DNA of 64,000 nucleotides from UBA2779 sp965232615. Its GTDB lineage: Bacteria; Spirochaetota; Spirochaetia; DSM-2461. The translations under genes and the position numbers were made by a program. The notes under the pieces are model-generated. The model had not been told where the DNA came from and made no database searches. It saw nothing but the letters and a program-made list of their open reading frames with translations. Where the stretch lies: NCBI GenBank assembly GCA_965232615.1, contig OZ246985.1:744001-808000 (forward strand), in the 5' to 3' direction. Shown piece by piece: positions 1-8,683 of the stretch (the stretch's first letter is position 1; each line of letters opens with the position of its first letter).

Positions 1-510
1 ATGCTCTGCCGCATCACCAGTACTCTCTCCGTTTCGTGCCGCGTGCCGAATACCATCCCGGTAAGGTACTATCAACACAGTGTCCGTCTTCAGGTCTTCA
101 GGCCTCTGGAGTTGGTTCACACTGATCAATGTCGCAGGAGACAGTCCATATTGCCAGGCAATATGAGAAAGAGTCTCATTCGGTACGACACGATGCTCCG
201 TAAAAACAGCATTCTGAATCGTCCTGTCAAGAGGTTTGATTTCATAGGAGGCTTTCTGCACTGGTATGTCCAATAAGTCAATTTCATGGAATTTGACAAC
301 GGCCGCAGGATTCAATTCCAGAATCAAACTATCCAGACAGCCGAATCCAAGAAGTGACAGAAAAAGCAACGCTGCTAAAAATGATGGAAGTTTTGATGGA
401 CTTTCAGAATGTGTTCTGACGGAAGAAATTGTTGAATACTTATATGTTCTTAACTGAGGGCTGATTACAACAGGTTCGTATGGTGTTTTCTCTCTTAAGT
501 TGATGTTCAT
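1..510 (-). CDS. LysM-domain cell-envelope protein (3' end outside window)
   Basis: The reading frame is open for all 170 codons from an ATG at 510 to the window edge, so the C-terminus is missing. A strong purine-rich ribosome site (GGGAGGGGGGAAGG) sits directly before the start. Residues about 42-55 form a hydrophobic segment (SFLAALLFLSLLGFGC) after a polar start, so the protein is probably membrane-anchored. A LysM motif follows around residues 108-150 (VVPNETLSHIAWQYGLS, then TLISVNQL), which binds peptidoglycan glycan. The gene diverges from lepB with almost no space between. In spirochaetes such LysM proteins often continue into an M23 peptidase domain; that part cannot be seen here. 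Confidence 0.8.
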   Translation of the reverse strand, partial: MNINLREKTPYEPVVISPQLRTYKYSTISSVRTHSESPSKLPSFLAALLFLSLLGFGCLDSLILELNPAAVVKFHEIDLLDIPVQKASYEIKPLDRTIQNAVFTEHRVVPNETLSHIAWQYGLSPATLISVNQLQRPEDLKTDTVLIVPYRDGIRHAARNGESTGDAAEH

Positions 511-568
511 CCTTCCCCCCTCCCTTCATATCGACAAAAGAGAACCCCCGTATTACTCTGTAATCAAG

Positions 569-1030
569 ATGTTGTTCCGCCACAGGCTGTTACTTGGCAT
601 GATTTTTATCACAGTTGTATCTGTCATTATCTCCAGGAATTTTGTTCTGGTCCGGATCAGGGAGAATTCCATGTTTCCGACACTCGCCGATGGACAGTGG
701 GTACTGGTATGGAAGGGGGCAGACAGGGTAAGGAATGGAGATATTGCTCTGTTCATCAATCCGGATGATGAACAATTTACAGTTAAACGCTGCGTTTTGA
801 ATGGAATTGAAAAACCGCAGATCAAACATGGATGGCTGATTACCTCCTGGGGGACGTGGTATCTGACTGGAGATGAATGGAAGAATCTAATTGAGATGCC
901 AAAACCAGCACCGGATTCCGTTTTCATGATTGGAGACAATCAGTTCAATTCATGGGACAGTCGACAATATGGTTATATCAAGAGAAATAAGCTGCTGGGG
1001 CGTGTCTTATACTGGAAGCGTCATGGCTGA
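569..1030 (+). CDS. lepB: Signal peptidase I
   Basis: Serine-lysine protease that removes signal peptides from exported proteins at the membrane. One N-terminal membrane segment (LLLGMIFITVVSVIIS) is followed by the catalytic serine box ENSMFPTL, the lysine box FTVKRCV and the conserved GDNQFNSWDSRQYG box. At about 153 residues it is short, as in minimal Gram-positive and spirochaete forms. I chose the ATG at 569 because an earlier ATG at 500 would overlap the divergent LysM gene and its ribosome site; the choice is uncertain since no strong ribosome site precedes 569. The stop overlaps the start of the next gene (ATGGCTGA), indicating translational coupling. Confidence 0.88.
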   Translation: MLFRHRLLLGMIFITVVSVIISRNFVLVRIRENSMFPTLADGQWVLVWKGADRVRNGDIALFINPDDEQFTVKRCVLNGIEKPQIKHGWLITSWGTWYLTGDEWKNLIEMPKPAPDSVFMIGDNQFNSWDSRQYGYIKRNKLLGRVLYWKRHG

Positions 1031-2909
1031 AAGACCGGATATTTTTCGGATGCGTATTCTCATAACAGTTTCTCTTATAGCGACATGCCTTATTCTGGTC
1101 AGGTTTGCCACGATCATGCTCAGCTCTGATCGAAGTGATTCCGTATCTGTCAAAGTGCCCATTCCGGCTGAACGTGGGCCTGTTATCGATAGAAAAGGAC
1201 GTTTGATTGCTCTTCAGACTCGACTTTGGTCGGTAACGGCCTGGAAACCGAATATTGAAGATCCAAAAACCGCCGCTGATAAACTGGGAGAGATACTCAA
1301 AGAAGATCCCAACCATATCTTCCGCTTATTGACCAACTCGAATTCCTCCCGATTTGTTTTCGTCAAACGTCAGATAACTCCTACAGAATCCGATGCCATC
1401 CGCGTTCTTATTGAAAATGGGAAGCTGCCCGGTATAGGACTGCAGGAGGAATTAAGCCGACACTATCCAATGAAATCCCTGGCAGCCCCCCTGATCGGCT
1501 ATGTTGGTACAGATAATGTTGGTCTGGATGGAATTGAATATGCCTTCGATCGGGTATTGGCTCCAGGGGGTATGAGTGATTCCACAGAACGGGTTTACGG
1601 GCACACAGTTCAACTGACCCTGGATATGAACATACAATATCTGGTGGAGAATATTGCCTCTGAGGCATGGGAAGAGCATAATCCTGAATCCATGATGGTT
1701 TTAGTTATGGATGCCGATACAGGTGAAATCATTGCCTGGGTGTCTCTGCCATCCTTTGATCCTAATACTTTCACCAATTCCGAAAGAAACCAGCGTATCA
1801 ATAGACCACTTGTAGAGGCATATGAGCCAGGATCTGTTTTCAAAGTGTTCACCTGGTCCATACTCCAGGAATCAGGAATGCTGAAGGAGAATGATGTTTA
1901 CAATACCAGTGGAGGATACCAGCCGGAACTGTTCCAGAACTATGGTATTCCCCCTATTACTGATTTATCAGATTATGGGACATTGAATTTACGAGAATCT
2001 TTTATCCATTCAAGCAATGTTGCCGTGGCCATGGCGTCAGAGCGAATTACTAATACCGCTTTTTACACTGGGTTGAAAAACTTTGGGTTCGGTGCGCCTA
2101 CAGGGCTTCCACTCCCGGGCGAATCGCACGGAATCCTCACAGCCCCGAATCAGTGGTCGGTTCGGAGTAAACCGACTATTGCCATTGGTCAGGAGGTTGG
2201 TGTCTCAGCAGTTCAAATTGTGGCAGCGGCAACTATTCTGGCCAATGGCGGTGTTCTTCTCCAACCCCGCATCGTCAGTAAAGTTACAGCAACCGATGGA
2301 ACCATGGTCAAGGAATACCCACGCGTTGCAGTTCGGGAAGTAATATCCCCCAGAACAGCTCGTACTATTCTGGAAATGATGGAGCAAACCGTGGTGGATC
2401 CAGAAGGAACCGCCAGACGTACTGCCGTACCAAGTCTGCGGATTTCTGCTAAATCAGGAACCGCCCAGATAACGGATACCAACACCGGGCGTTATAGCAC
2501 CGATAGATTCCTGAGCTCTGTATTGTCAATTTTTCCGACAAATGACCCCGAACTCATTGTGTATGTTGTTCTTGAAAATCCCCGGGGCGCAAGTATTTAC
2601 GGAGCCCAGACAGCAGCTCCCGTTGTACGCAGAATTGCATCCACCCTTGCCCCTCTGTGGGGGATTCCTCTGGAAGGAAACACTGTTGTAGAACACAAGG
2701 GCCAAGTAAGAGTTACCAATCCTGTGCCAGCTCCACTGGGTGATACTCTCCATGATTTGACTGGTTATTCAAAACGCATGCTTATACCGTATTTCTCCCG
2801 GCAGGATATCAAGTGGTCAATAAAGGGAAACGGCTGGGTCGTGTTTCAATTTCCACCACCAGGTACTCCCATTGAAGAAGGAATGCAGATCTTTCTGGAG
2901 CTTGATTGA
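1023..2909 (+). CDS. ftsI: Class B penicillin-binding protein (FtsI/PBP2-type transpeptidase)
   Basis: Septal or elongation peptidoglycan transpeptidase of 628 residues. An N-terminal membrane anchor (ILITVSLIATCLILVRFA) precedes the PBP dimerisation domain and the transpeptidase domain. The active-site triad is complete: SVFK (Ser about 271), SSN (about 330-332) and KSGT (about 477-480). The last 60 residues resemble a single PASTA domain (DLTGYSKR...IEEGMQIFLEL). The start at 1023 overlaps the lepB stop by 8 bases; an upstream in-frame ATG would lie deep inside lepB. The downstream DUF115 gene overlaps the stop (TGATG), so the three genes form one operon. FtsI is preferred over MrdA because of the PASTA-like tail. 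Confidence 0.9.
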   Translation: MAERPDIFRMRILITVSLIATCLILVRFATIMLSSDRSDSVSVKVPIPAERGPVIDRKGRLIALQTRLWSVTAWKPNIEDPKTAADKLGEILKEDPNHIFRLLTNSNSSRFVFVKRQITPTESDAIRVLIENGKLPGIGLQEELSRHYPMKSLAAPLIGYVGTDNVGLDGIEYAFDRVLAPGGMSDSTERVYGHTVQLTLDMNIQYLVENIASEAWEEHNPESMMVLVMDADTGEIIAWVSLPSFDPNTFTNSERNQRINRPLVEAYEPGSVFKVFTWSILQESGMLKENDVYNTSGGYQPELFQNYGIPPITDLSDYGTLNLRESFIHSSNVAVAMASERITNTAFYTGLKNFGFGAPTGLPLPGESHGILTAPNQWSVRSKPTIAIGQEVGVSAVQIVAAATILANGGVLLQPRIVSKVTATDGTMVKEYPRVAVREVISPRTARTILEMMEQTVVDPEGTARRTAVPSLRISAKSGTAQITDTNTGRYSTDRFLSSVLSIFPTNDPELIVYVVLENPRGASIYGAQTAAPVVRRIASTLAPLWGIPLEGNTVVEHKGQVRVTNPVPAPLGDTLHDLTGYSKRMLIPYFSRQDIKWSIKGNGWVVFQFPPPGTPIEEGMQIFLELD

Positions 2910-4654
2910 TGGATGCAGACAAGCAGCCTGAGTGGGTTTTTGAGAAATCCCGAAGCGGTGAATATACCGCCTATGTTGATGGAATTGCTCTCCACTCAAC
3001 ATTCAACCCGGTAAAAGAGGCCGGAAAAGCAGCCGCCGGCATTCCCGATTCTGCGGGAATTGTGGTATTGGCAGGATTCGGTCTTGGCTATGTCGCGGAA
3101 GCCATTCTCAGAGCGGCTCCGGAACGACCTCTTATCATTGCCGAAGCAGATGAAACGACACTGGAAAAAGTCAACACAATTCGAAGCATTACATCCATTT
3201 TTAATCATCCTGAAGTTTGCCTGCTGGCTGGAGGTAATCCAGATCAGATCAAATCCTTTCTGGTCAGGGGACCTGCTGGTTCTTCCATTCATTATCTTCC
3301 ATGGCTACCGGCGGTCAAATTGAATCCTGAATGGTATAGGAAACTGGAGAAGGTGGTCGTTGAAACTTCACGCCGTACAAAGGTGAATGCCAACACTCTG
3401 GAACGATTCGGTAAACTCTGGGTCAGGAATCTTGCGGCAAACTGCTCTTTATTGCCCGATGCTATCTCTGTGGATGCTGGAAAAGACTCTTTTATAGGAA
3501 TACCCGCACTGATCCTGGCTGGTGGTCCATCTCTTGAAAAAGTTCTCCCCCGACTCAAGGAGATTTCCCGGAGATTCATAATAATATCCGTTGATACGGC
3601 TCTCAAGGCCGTACTCCGAACCGGAGTGATACCGGATATAATTGCGGCGGTGGATCCTCAATACTGGAACACCCGGCATCTTGACTGGTGTGAAACAGAG
3701 GGAAGCAAGCCGCTGATACTTGCTGAAACTTCCACTCATCCGGCTGTGTTCCGGAAGCTCACCGGAAGATGTATCATGATGCGGACCAGATTTCCCCTGG
3801 GTACTGTGCTGGAGGATGCGGTGGGCTTGCGGGGAGAGCTCAATGCTGGAGGATCAGTGGCTACAGCCGCCTGGGATCTGGCCAGACATTTTGGCTGTCA
3901 GCCCATAGTATCTGCCGGTCTGGATCTGGGATATCCCGGCCGTCGCACCCACTACTCCGGCAGCTTTTCCAGGGAACGGCCTCACTTCTATTCCAATCGC
4001 CTGTTTCCAGCTCAGACCAGTTTTTTTCACAGTCTTTGTGATGGCAATCTTCATGCAGTCAGGGATATGGCCGGCCGCTTCATTCTCACCGATCAGCGTA
4101 TGGATATTTACCATGCATGGTTTACTGAAAAAGCATTGGAACACAGGGACAAGGATCCAGGCATTCTTGGTGATGAAAGCCGTTTTATCAAGGGTATGAC
4201 AATGGTGAGCATTGACAATCTTCTCAACATGAGCGATAAGCGTTACATCATTGATGAAAACCTGGCTGAACTACGGACTTCAACTCCAATTCCATCAGCC
4301 CGAAATGAACTGAAGAGCGTTCTCTTTGAACTGATCTCTGCCCTGAAACACTTCAAAGAACTGGCAGATAAAGGACTGAAGGCTGCGATCAAAGCCTCCG
4401 CTAGACTCCAAAACGGCAGGAATCCCGATAAGCAGCTGGCCACTATGGCAAAAGTGGATGAAGCTCTCATGTCGAGCAAGGATCTACAGGTAACATCCTT
4501 TTTGATGCAGCCGTTAATTCTGGAATTAACAACTTCCTCCGGGCGTGATACTGATCCTCTGGATGCCTCAAAACACCTCTACGATGAGATTGAGAAATCA
4601 ACCTCCTATCATTTAGAGGTTCTGGAAAAGGTGAAGCTTTCTACTTTTTCATGA
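2909..4654 (+). CDS. DUF115 / 6-hydroxymethylpterin diphosphokinase MptE-like protein
   Basis: A 581-residue protein with the family signature ALILAGGPSLEKVLP followed by FIIISVDTALKAVL and PDIIAAVDPQYWN, typical of DUF115 proteins related to MptE and to the flagellin-glycosylation factor Maf. In motile bacteria such proteins may move nonulosonic sugars onto flagellin; in spirochaetes the role is not established. An N-terminal region of about 190 residues with a Rossmann-like glycine motif (VVLAGFGLGYVAEAIL) precedes the DUF115 core, and the C-terminal 150 residues look helical. The ATG at 2909 overlaps the ftsI stop, so it is the last gene of the operon. No clear terminator follows before IS debris begins. 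Confidence 0.82.
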   Translation: MDADKQPEWVFEKSRSGEYTAYVDGIALHSTFNPVKEAGKAAAGIPDSAGIVVLAGFGLGYVAEAILRAAPERPLIIAEADETTLEKVNTIRSITSIFNHPEVCLLAGGNPDQIKSFLVRGPAGSSIHYLPWLPAVKLNPEWYRKLEKVVVETSRRTKVNANTLERFGKLWVRNLAANCSLLPDAISVDAGKDSFIGIPALILAGGPSLEKVLPRLKEISRRFIIISVDTALKAVLRTGVIPDIIAAVDPQYWNTRHLDWCETEGSKPLILAETSTHPAVFRKLTGRCIMMRTRFPLGTVLEDAVGLRGELNAGGSVATAAWDLARHFGCQPIVSAGLDLGYPGRRTHYSGSFSRERPHFYSNRLFPAQTSFFHSLCDGNLHAVRDMAGRFILTDQRMDIYHAWFTEKALEHRDKDPGILGDESRFIKGMTMVSIDNLLNMSDKRYIIDENLAELRTSTPIPSARNELKSVLFELISALKHFKELADKGLKAAIKASARLQNGRNPDKQLATMAKVDEALMSSKDLQVTSFLMQPLILELTTSSGRDTDPLDASKHLYDEIEKSTSYHLEVLEKVKLSTFS

Positions 4655-4668
4655 AACTCATGCTCTCT

Positions 4669-4791
4669 TAACTCCTCTCTTTTCATATAAGTCGTATACA
4701 ATATAAATAGTATACATGAGTTTCATGGGGCTTCTTTTGCCCTCTTTATCGCGGACAGTGAATGATAAAATTCACCAAAAACGATTTTTAT
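4669..4791. repeat. IS30-type terminal remnant
   Basis: This stretch matches the upstream end of the IS30-like element at 35926-36004 (TAACTCCTCTCTTTTCATATA, then ATGGGGCTTCTTTTGCCC and TCGCGGACAGT). It holds no coding part of the transposase. A shorter copy lies at 8607-8683. The insertion lies just past the end of the ftsI operon. Confidence 0.65.
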
Positions 4792-4850
4792 TTAGAGATT
4801 GCCTTGACATTATCAGTGAAGTTTGATAAACTCTTTCATAATTTCTTTAG
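4792..4850 (+). repeat. 59-bp target duplication, left copy
   Basis: Identical over 59 bases to 6985-7043; the two copies flank the IS1634-type element exactly at its inverted-repeat ends (CCCAAGTTCACC on the left, GGTGAACTTGGG on the right). IS1634-family elements are known for unusually long, variable target duplications. The duplicated piece contains a full promoter (TTGACA at 4804-4809, TAAACT at 4827-4832). Confidence 0.9.
4804..4832 (+). promoter_or_regulatory. Sigma-70-type promoter copy reading into IS1634
   Basis: TTGACA, a 17-base spacer, then TAAACT. It is the left copy of the lipoprotein promoter duplicated by IS insertion and now points into the transposase gene that starts about 240 bases downstream. 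Confidence 0.7.
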
Positions 4851-6984
4851 CCCAAGTTCACCAAAATACACCTGCTAAATATTTTTTTAACGACCAAGAA
4901 AACGAATTACCTCAAAAAGAGGCTTAAATATTTCCGAAAACCTCATAAATACCATAGAATATTTAGGGATTCCGCTTTTTGGGGACCTCAAATCACCTCA
5001 AATCAAAATGTAGTGCCTAACACTTTATTTTTTCGCTTGGCTCCTTTGTGGCTTTGGTGTATCTTCGTAGTATGTATATAAGACCAGTAAAAGTTACCAA
5101 CGGTAAAACGAAAAAAACAGTACACCTACCTCAATCTTGTGGAAAATATCCGCACTGATAAAGGCCCCCGACAGCGGATTATTCTCAACCTTGGGAAACT
5201 GGATATTGATTCTTCTCAATACAAAGCTCTGGCAAGAAGAATTGAAAATATTCTTTCAGGAAACAGAGAATTATTCGACTTGGATGAAGACATTGAGAAA
5301 ATCGCACAGCAGGTATCAGACCGCATTTTCACCAAGCGAGCAAAAGACGCACAAATAAAAGCTCAAGCGCAAGCCAATTTTGTAGCGGTCGATGTTAACA
5401 GCCTTGAAACAAAGAAAGTCAGAAGCCTAGGCCCTGAGTACGTCTGTCATCAGCAATGGAAAGAGTTGGAAATGGACAGAGTTCTAAGGAAATGCGGTGT
5501 GCCTAAGGGAACGCTCCCCTTACTTGAAGCTCTAATCGTCGGTAGAATGATCAAACCAGCCAGCGAGCGATTTACCAGGCAGTGGGCGGAAAAACATTCT
5601 GCTCTTTTTGAGCTGTGTGGCTTACCCCATTCGTCCTCCCTGAATGCGTACTACAGAGCTACCGATGTTCTCTACCGCTGTAAGGACGAGCTGGAGAAGC
5701 ATTTGGCTTGTAAAGAACAAGATTTATTCTCCCTCGACGAAAGCATTGTACTTTACGATTTAACGAACACCTACTTTGAGGGTCTGTGCAAAAAGAACCC
5801 AAAGGCATCTTATGGTCGCTCGAAAGAAAAGCGCAGTGACTGCAAATTGGCTACCCTGGGGTTGGTTGTCGATGCGGATGGATTTCCCAAGTATAGCAAG
5901 TTCCATCCGGGGAACCAGTGCGAATCCAGGACTTTTCAGGCCACGATTTTAGATTTGGAAGCCAACGCAGGCTTGAAAGTCGGGGCAACTGTCGTAATGG
6001 ATGCCGGGATTGCCACAAAAGAGAATATCGACTGGCTTAAAGAGCGGAAATGCTCCTACCTTGTGGTTCACAGAGGGAAAAGTCCTTTGGAGCTTGAGCC
6101 CAGGGAAGACATGAATCTGATCATGGAGGACAAGAAAACAGGTGCCAGGATTGAAGTATTCGGAAAAACGATCTCGGATGAGCATTGGGTTCTGGTGAAG
6201 AGCGAGCACAAACGTCTTAAAGAAGAGGCCATGGCTATGCGTACCGAAACCATCCTCCTTGAAAGACTTCAATATCTTCGTGACGGATTAAACAAGAAAA
6301 ACCGCATAAAACTGTATTCTTCGGTTCTTCAGAACATTGGCAGGCTTAAGGAAAAATATCCAAGGGCTGCAAAACTTTATGAAATATCAGTTATTCCTGG
6401 GGAGCCTATTAAGCGGACAGGAAAGATGAATGCGATTGACATTAAATGGGAGAAGAAAACTCAGACAGGAAACAGTGAAGGAACTTATACCCTTAGAACC
6501 AATCGAAAAGATTTGAATGACAAAAATATTTGGGAGCTCTACAAAATGCTTGGTCGTACCTAAGAACTCATTTAGAGACATGAAGTCTCATCTTGGCTTT
6601 CGGCCTAACTTTCACCAACTGGAGGAGAGAGTTCAGTCGCATATGCTCATATCAGTCCTTGCGTATCACCTGATGCATGCGACTGAATGTAAATTACGAA
6701 AAGGAGGGGATACACGGAGTTGGAAGACCATAAAAGCAGTTCTTTCTACCCACCAGAGGATAACCATAGAGTACATTTCCAAGACTGAAGAGGGAGTGCT
6801 GATGAATAATGAAGTGAGACTCGACTCCCGACAGGAACTAGAACATCAGAAGATTTATGCGATGCTTGGGTTGTCGGGAAAGGCGTTGAACCGTCGGATG
6901 ACGACTCACCAAATCCGTAGTGTAAATAAAAAATAGTAACTCCTTTTATTATAAGGATTTACGTTTTTTAGTGGTGAACTTGGG
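4851..6984 (+). mobile_element. IS1634-family insertion sequence, copy 1
   Basis: A 2134-bp element with inverted ends starting CCCAAGTTCACCA and bounded by a 59-bp direct repeat. It holds one transposase gene broken by frameshifts. A 3' remnant of the same element lies in the opposite orientation at 16915-17110. Confidence 0.9.
5072..6936 (+). pseudogene. IS1634 transposase, frameshifted
   Basis: DDE transposase of the IS4 superfamily, IS1634 group. The natural start is MYIRPVKVTNGKTKK at 5072, but a one-base shift near 5118-5122 moves the rest into the frame that begins GTGGAAAATATCCGC at 5139. The core shows the first catalytic Asp in LYDLTNTYFEG and the second in VVMDAGIATKEN. A second shift near 6556-6565, just after ELYKMLGRT, separates the C-terminal part (SFRDMKSHLGFRPNFHQLEER), including the region of the last catalytic Glu. 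With two shifts at different places the gene is most likely dead rather than expressed by programmed frameshifting. Confidence 0.85.
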
Positions 6985-7043
6985 TTAGAGATTGCCTTGA
7001 CATTATCAGTGAAGTTTGATAAACTCTTTCATAATTTCTTTAG
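6985..7043 (+). repeat. 59-bp target duplication, right copy
   Basis: Second copy of the direct repeat at 4792-4850. It restores the intact promoter region of the lipoprotein gene after the insertion. Confidence 0.9.
6997..7025 (+). promoter_or_regulatory. Promoter of the DUF1566 lipoprotein gene
   Basis: TTGACA (6997-7002), a 17-base spacer and TAAACT (7020-7025), followed by AGGAGG (7042-7047) ten bases before the ATG at 7058. Consensus -35 and optimal spacing suggest strong constitutive transcription. Confidence 0.75.
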
Positions 7044-7057
7044 GAGGTTCAAATACT

Positions 7058-8230
7058 ATGAAACTATTAACAAGAGCGGTACCCCTGGTGGCGCTCGTCG
7101 GATTTCTCGTCCTCATTGGATTGGGAGGCTGTTCCGCAACAAGTGAGGGATTGAGTGATCTGGATTCGGTAGCTGCTGATAAGGACGCGCTAGACATTAG
7201 CTATGCGGGTACAGACAGCGTAACTTCAGTAACCCAGGCATTGACCCTACCGACTACCGGAGACAACGGAACCACCATAACGTGGGTCAGTAGCGATACC
7301 ACCGTCATCGCCAATGACGGAGCGGTTACCCGCCCGGATTTTATTGGTGCCGATACGTCTGTCACTCTCACCGCGACGATAACAAAGAATAGTGCAAGCG
7401 ACACAAAGACCTTCACCCTGACGGTGATTAAGAAAGATCAGGTAGATATCACTAACCTGGATTCCGCCGCATTCTCCCTCACTGTTGCCAATACAACTGT
7501 ACCGGCACTGACAGGGGCAACCCACACCGCGATGGTCGGCGGCAGCCTATCCCTAACGGCGGGTACCGACTACGACCTGAGCATTACCGGAACTGGCGTA
7601 AGCTCCGGCGCTGTCAGCATCGCCAATGACGGCACCATCACCATAGCCGACAGTATCGTGGTGAGTGATGGAGGACTCTACACCGTAAAGGCCACCGGTA
7701 AAGGTAACTACAATGGCGAGAAAACGGCCAACTTCACCCTGACGGTTAAAAAGGTAGTGTACAACATAGGCGACACCGGCCCCGCCGGAGGGAAAATCTT
7801 CTATGAAAATGCTAACTATGTTACCGACGGCTGGCGCTATCTGGAGGCGGCCCCCAGTGATCTTTCTGTTACTTATAAATGGGGTGATACTGCGACAAGT
7901 GTGACAACAGGTACAGCCATAGGAACCGGAAAATCCAACACAGCGGCTATCGTTGAAGCCTTGGATGGCGCCGGTTTCACAGAAGACTATGCGGCAAAGG
8001 CATGTGCTGACTATTCATCTGGAGGGAAGGATGACTGGTTTTTGCCATCCAAAGATGAATTGAATGAGTTGTATAAGCAGAAGAATACAGTTGGTGTCGC
8101 GTCTAATGTCTACTGGTCCTCGTCGGAGGGCAGTGCCGACGACGCGTGGGTACAGTACTTCAGCAGTGGCGGCCAGGACGACGACTACAAGGGCAACGGC
8201 AGGCGTGTCCGTGCGGTGAGGGCTTTTTAA
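7058..8230 (+). CDS. Surface lipoprotein with Ig-like repeats and C-terminal DUF1566 (C-type-lectin-like) domain
   Basis: A 390-residue lipoprotein: signal peptide MKLLTRAVPLVALVGFLVLI with lipobox GLGGC, so the cysteine near residue 24 is lipidated. Two Thr/Ser-rich beta domains follow (YAGTDSVTSVTQALTLPTT..., then an SLTVANTTVPALTGATHT-like stretch), ending near residue 240. The last 140 residues are a DUF1566/Lcl-type domain: GGKIFYEN, GKSNTAAIVEAL, DDWFLPSKDELNELY, VYWSSSEGS and the terminal RRVRAVRAF. Such domains serve as variable ligand-binding ends in some diversity-generating retroelement targets, including spirochaete lipoproteins. The final 110 bases are rich in NNC codons and GC-richer than the sequence just upstream. 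No reverse transcriptase or template repeat is visible in the window. Confidence 0.8.
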   Translation: MKLLTRAVPLVALVGFLVLIGLGGCSATSEGLSDLDSVAADKDALDISYAGTDSVTSVTQALTLPTTGDNGTTITWVSSDTTVIANDGAVTRPDFIGADTSVTLTATITKNSASDTKTFTLTVIKKDQVDITNLDSAAFSLTVANTTVPALTGATHTAMVGGSLSLTAGTDYDLSITGTGVSSGAVSIANDGTITIADSIVVSDGGLYTVKATGKGNYNGEKTANFTLTVKKVVYNIGDTGPAGGKIFYENANYVTDGWRYLEAAPSDLSVTYKWGDTATSVTTGTAIGTGKSNTAAIVEALDGAGFTEDYAAKACADYSSGGKDDWFLPSKDELNELYKQKNTVGVASNVYWSSSEGSADDAWVQYFSSGGQDDDYKGNGRRVRAVRAF

Positions 8231-8251
8231 CTATTTATCTATTTAACAATT

Positions 8252-8295
8252 GCTTTAGCGGCAGCGCAGGTTGCCGCTAAAGCGCGATTTTTAGA
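8252..8295 (+). terminator. Hairpin after the lipoprotein gene
   Basis: Perfect 11-bp stem GCTTTAGCGGC / GCCGCTAAAGC with a 10-base loop, 20 bases after the stop codon, followed by GCGATTTTTAG. It works as a Rho-independent terminator candidate; a hairpin at this place is also a feature of retroelement target genes. A second palindrome (GGGAATTCC ... GGAATTCCC) lies at 8303-8336. Confidence 0.65.
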
Positions 8296-8467
8296 ATTAA
8301 GAGGGAATTCCAGGAGCACCGGCTTTTGGAATTCCCTATTTAACGTAGATGGTTGTCAAAAACACAACCGATTTTTGAAAGAACCCCCATTTAGAGAGTT
8401 TTTGAATTAGCCCGGATATACTTCCTATGGGGTTTATGGTGTCCTTATTTAGCCAAATTCATCACGA

Positions 8468-8556
8468 TGGCCGTAACAGGAACCGAGGAGGCTCAGGTGT
8501 TGAATTTCCTTAAGCCATCCAGCCTACACAAAGGTCTACTTATCAACTTTGGGTAA
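8468..8556 (+). pseudogene. Remnant of a GxxExxY-family protein gene
   Basis: About 29 codons in frame ending GLLINFG-stop, preceded by EEAQVLNFLK. This is the conserved C-terminus of GxxExxY proteins, small PD-(D/E)XK-like proteins of unknown role. No start codon or N-terminal domain remains upstream. The rest of 8340-8607 shows no gene. Confidence 0.6.
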
Positions 8557-8606
8557 AAATCACTCCAACACAAAAGACTCAGTTTTAATCTGCGAAAATC
8601 TGCGTA

Positions 8607-8683
8607 AGTTTCATGGGGCTTCTTTTGCCCTCTTTATCGCGGACAGTGAATGATAAAATTCACCAAAAACGATTTTTATTTAG
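8607..8683. repeat. IS30 terminal remnant, second copy
   Basis: Matches 4717-4795 and 35951-36001 (ATGGGGCTTCTTTTGCCC ... TCGCGGACAGT). It ends exactly where IS1634 copy 2 begins. Confidence 0.65.

Noticed and set aside
930..1022. Extended N-terminus of ftsI starting at 930
   Set aside because: It would overlap lepB by about 100 bases; the ATG at 1023 gives a normal membrane anchor and a typical 8-base overlap.
5072..6936. IS1634 frameshifts considered as programmed frameshifting
   Set aside because: There are two shifts at distant places, and neither has a typical slippery heptamer with a downstream structure that I could see. Decay is more likely.
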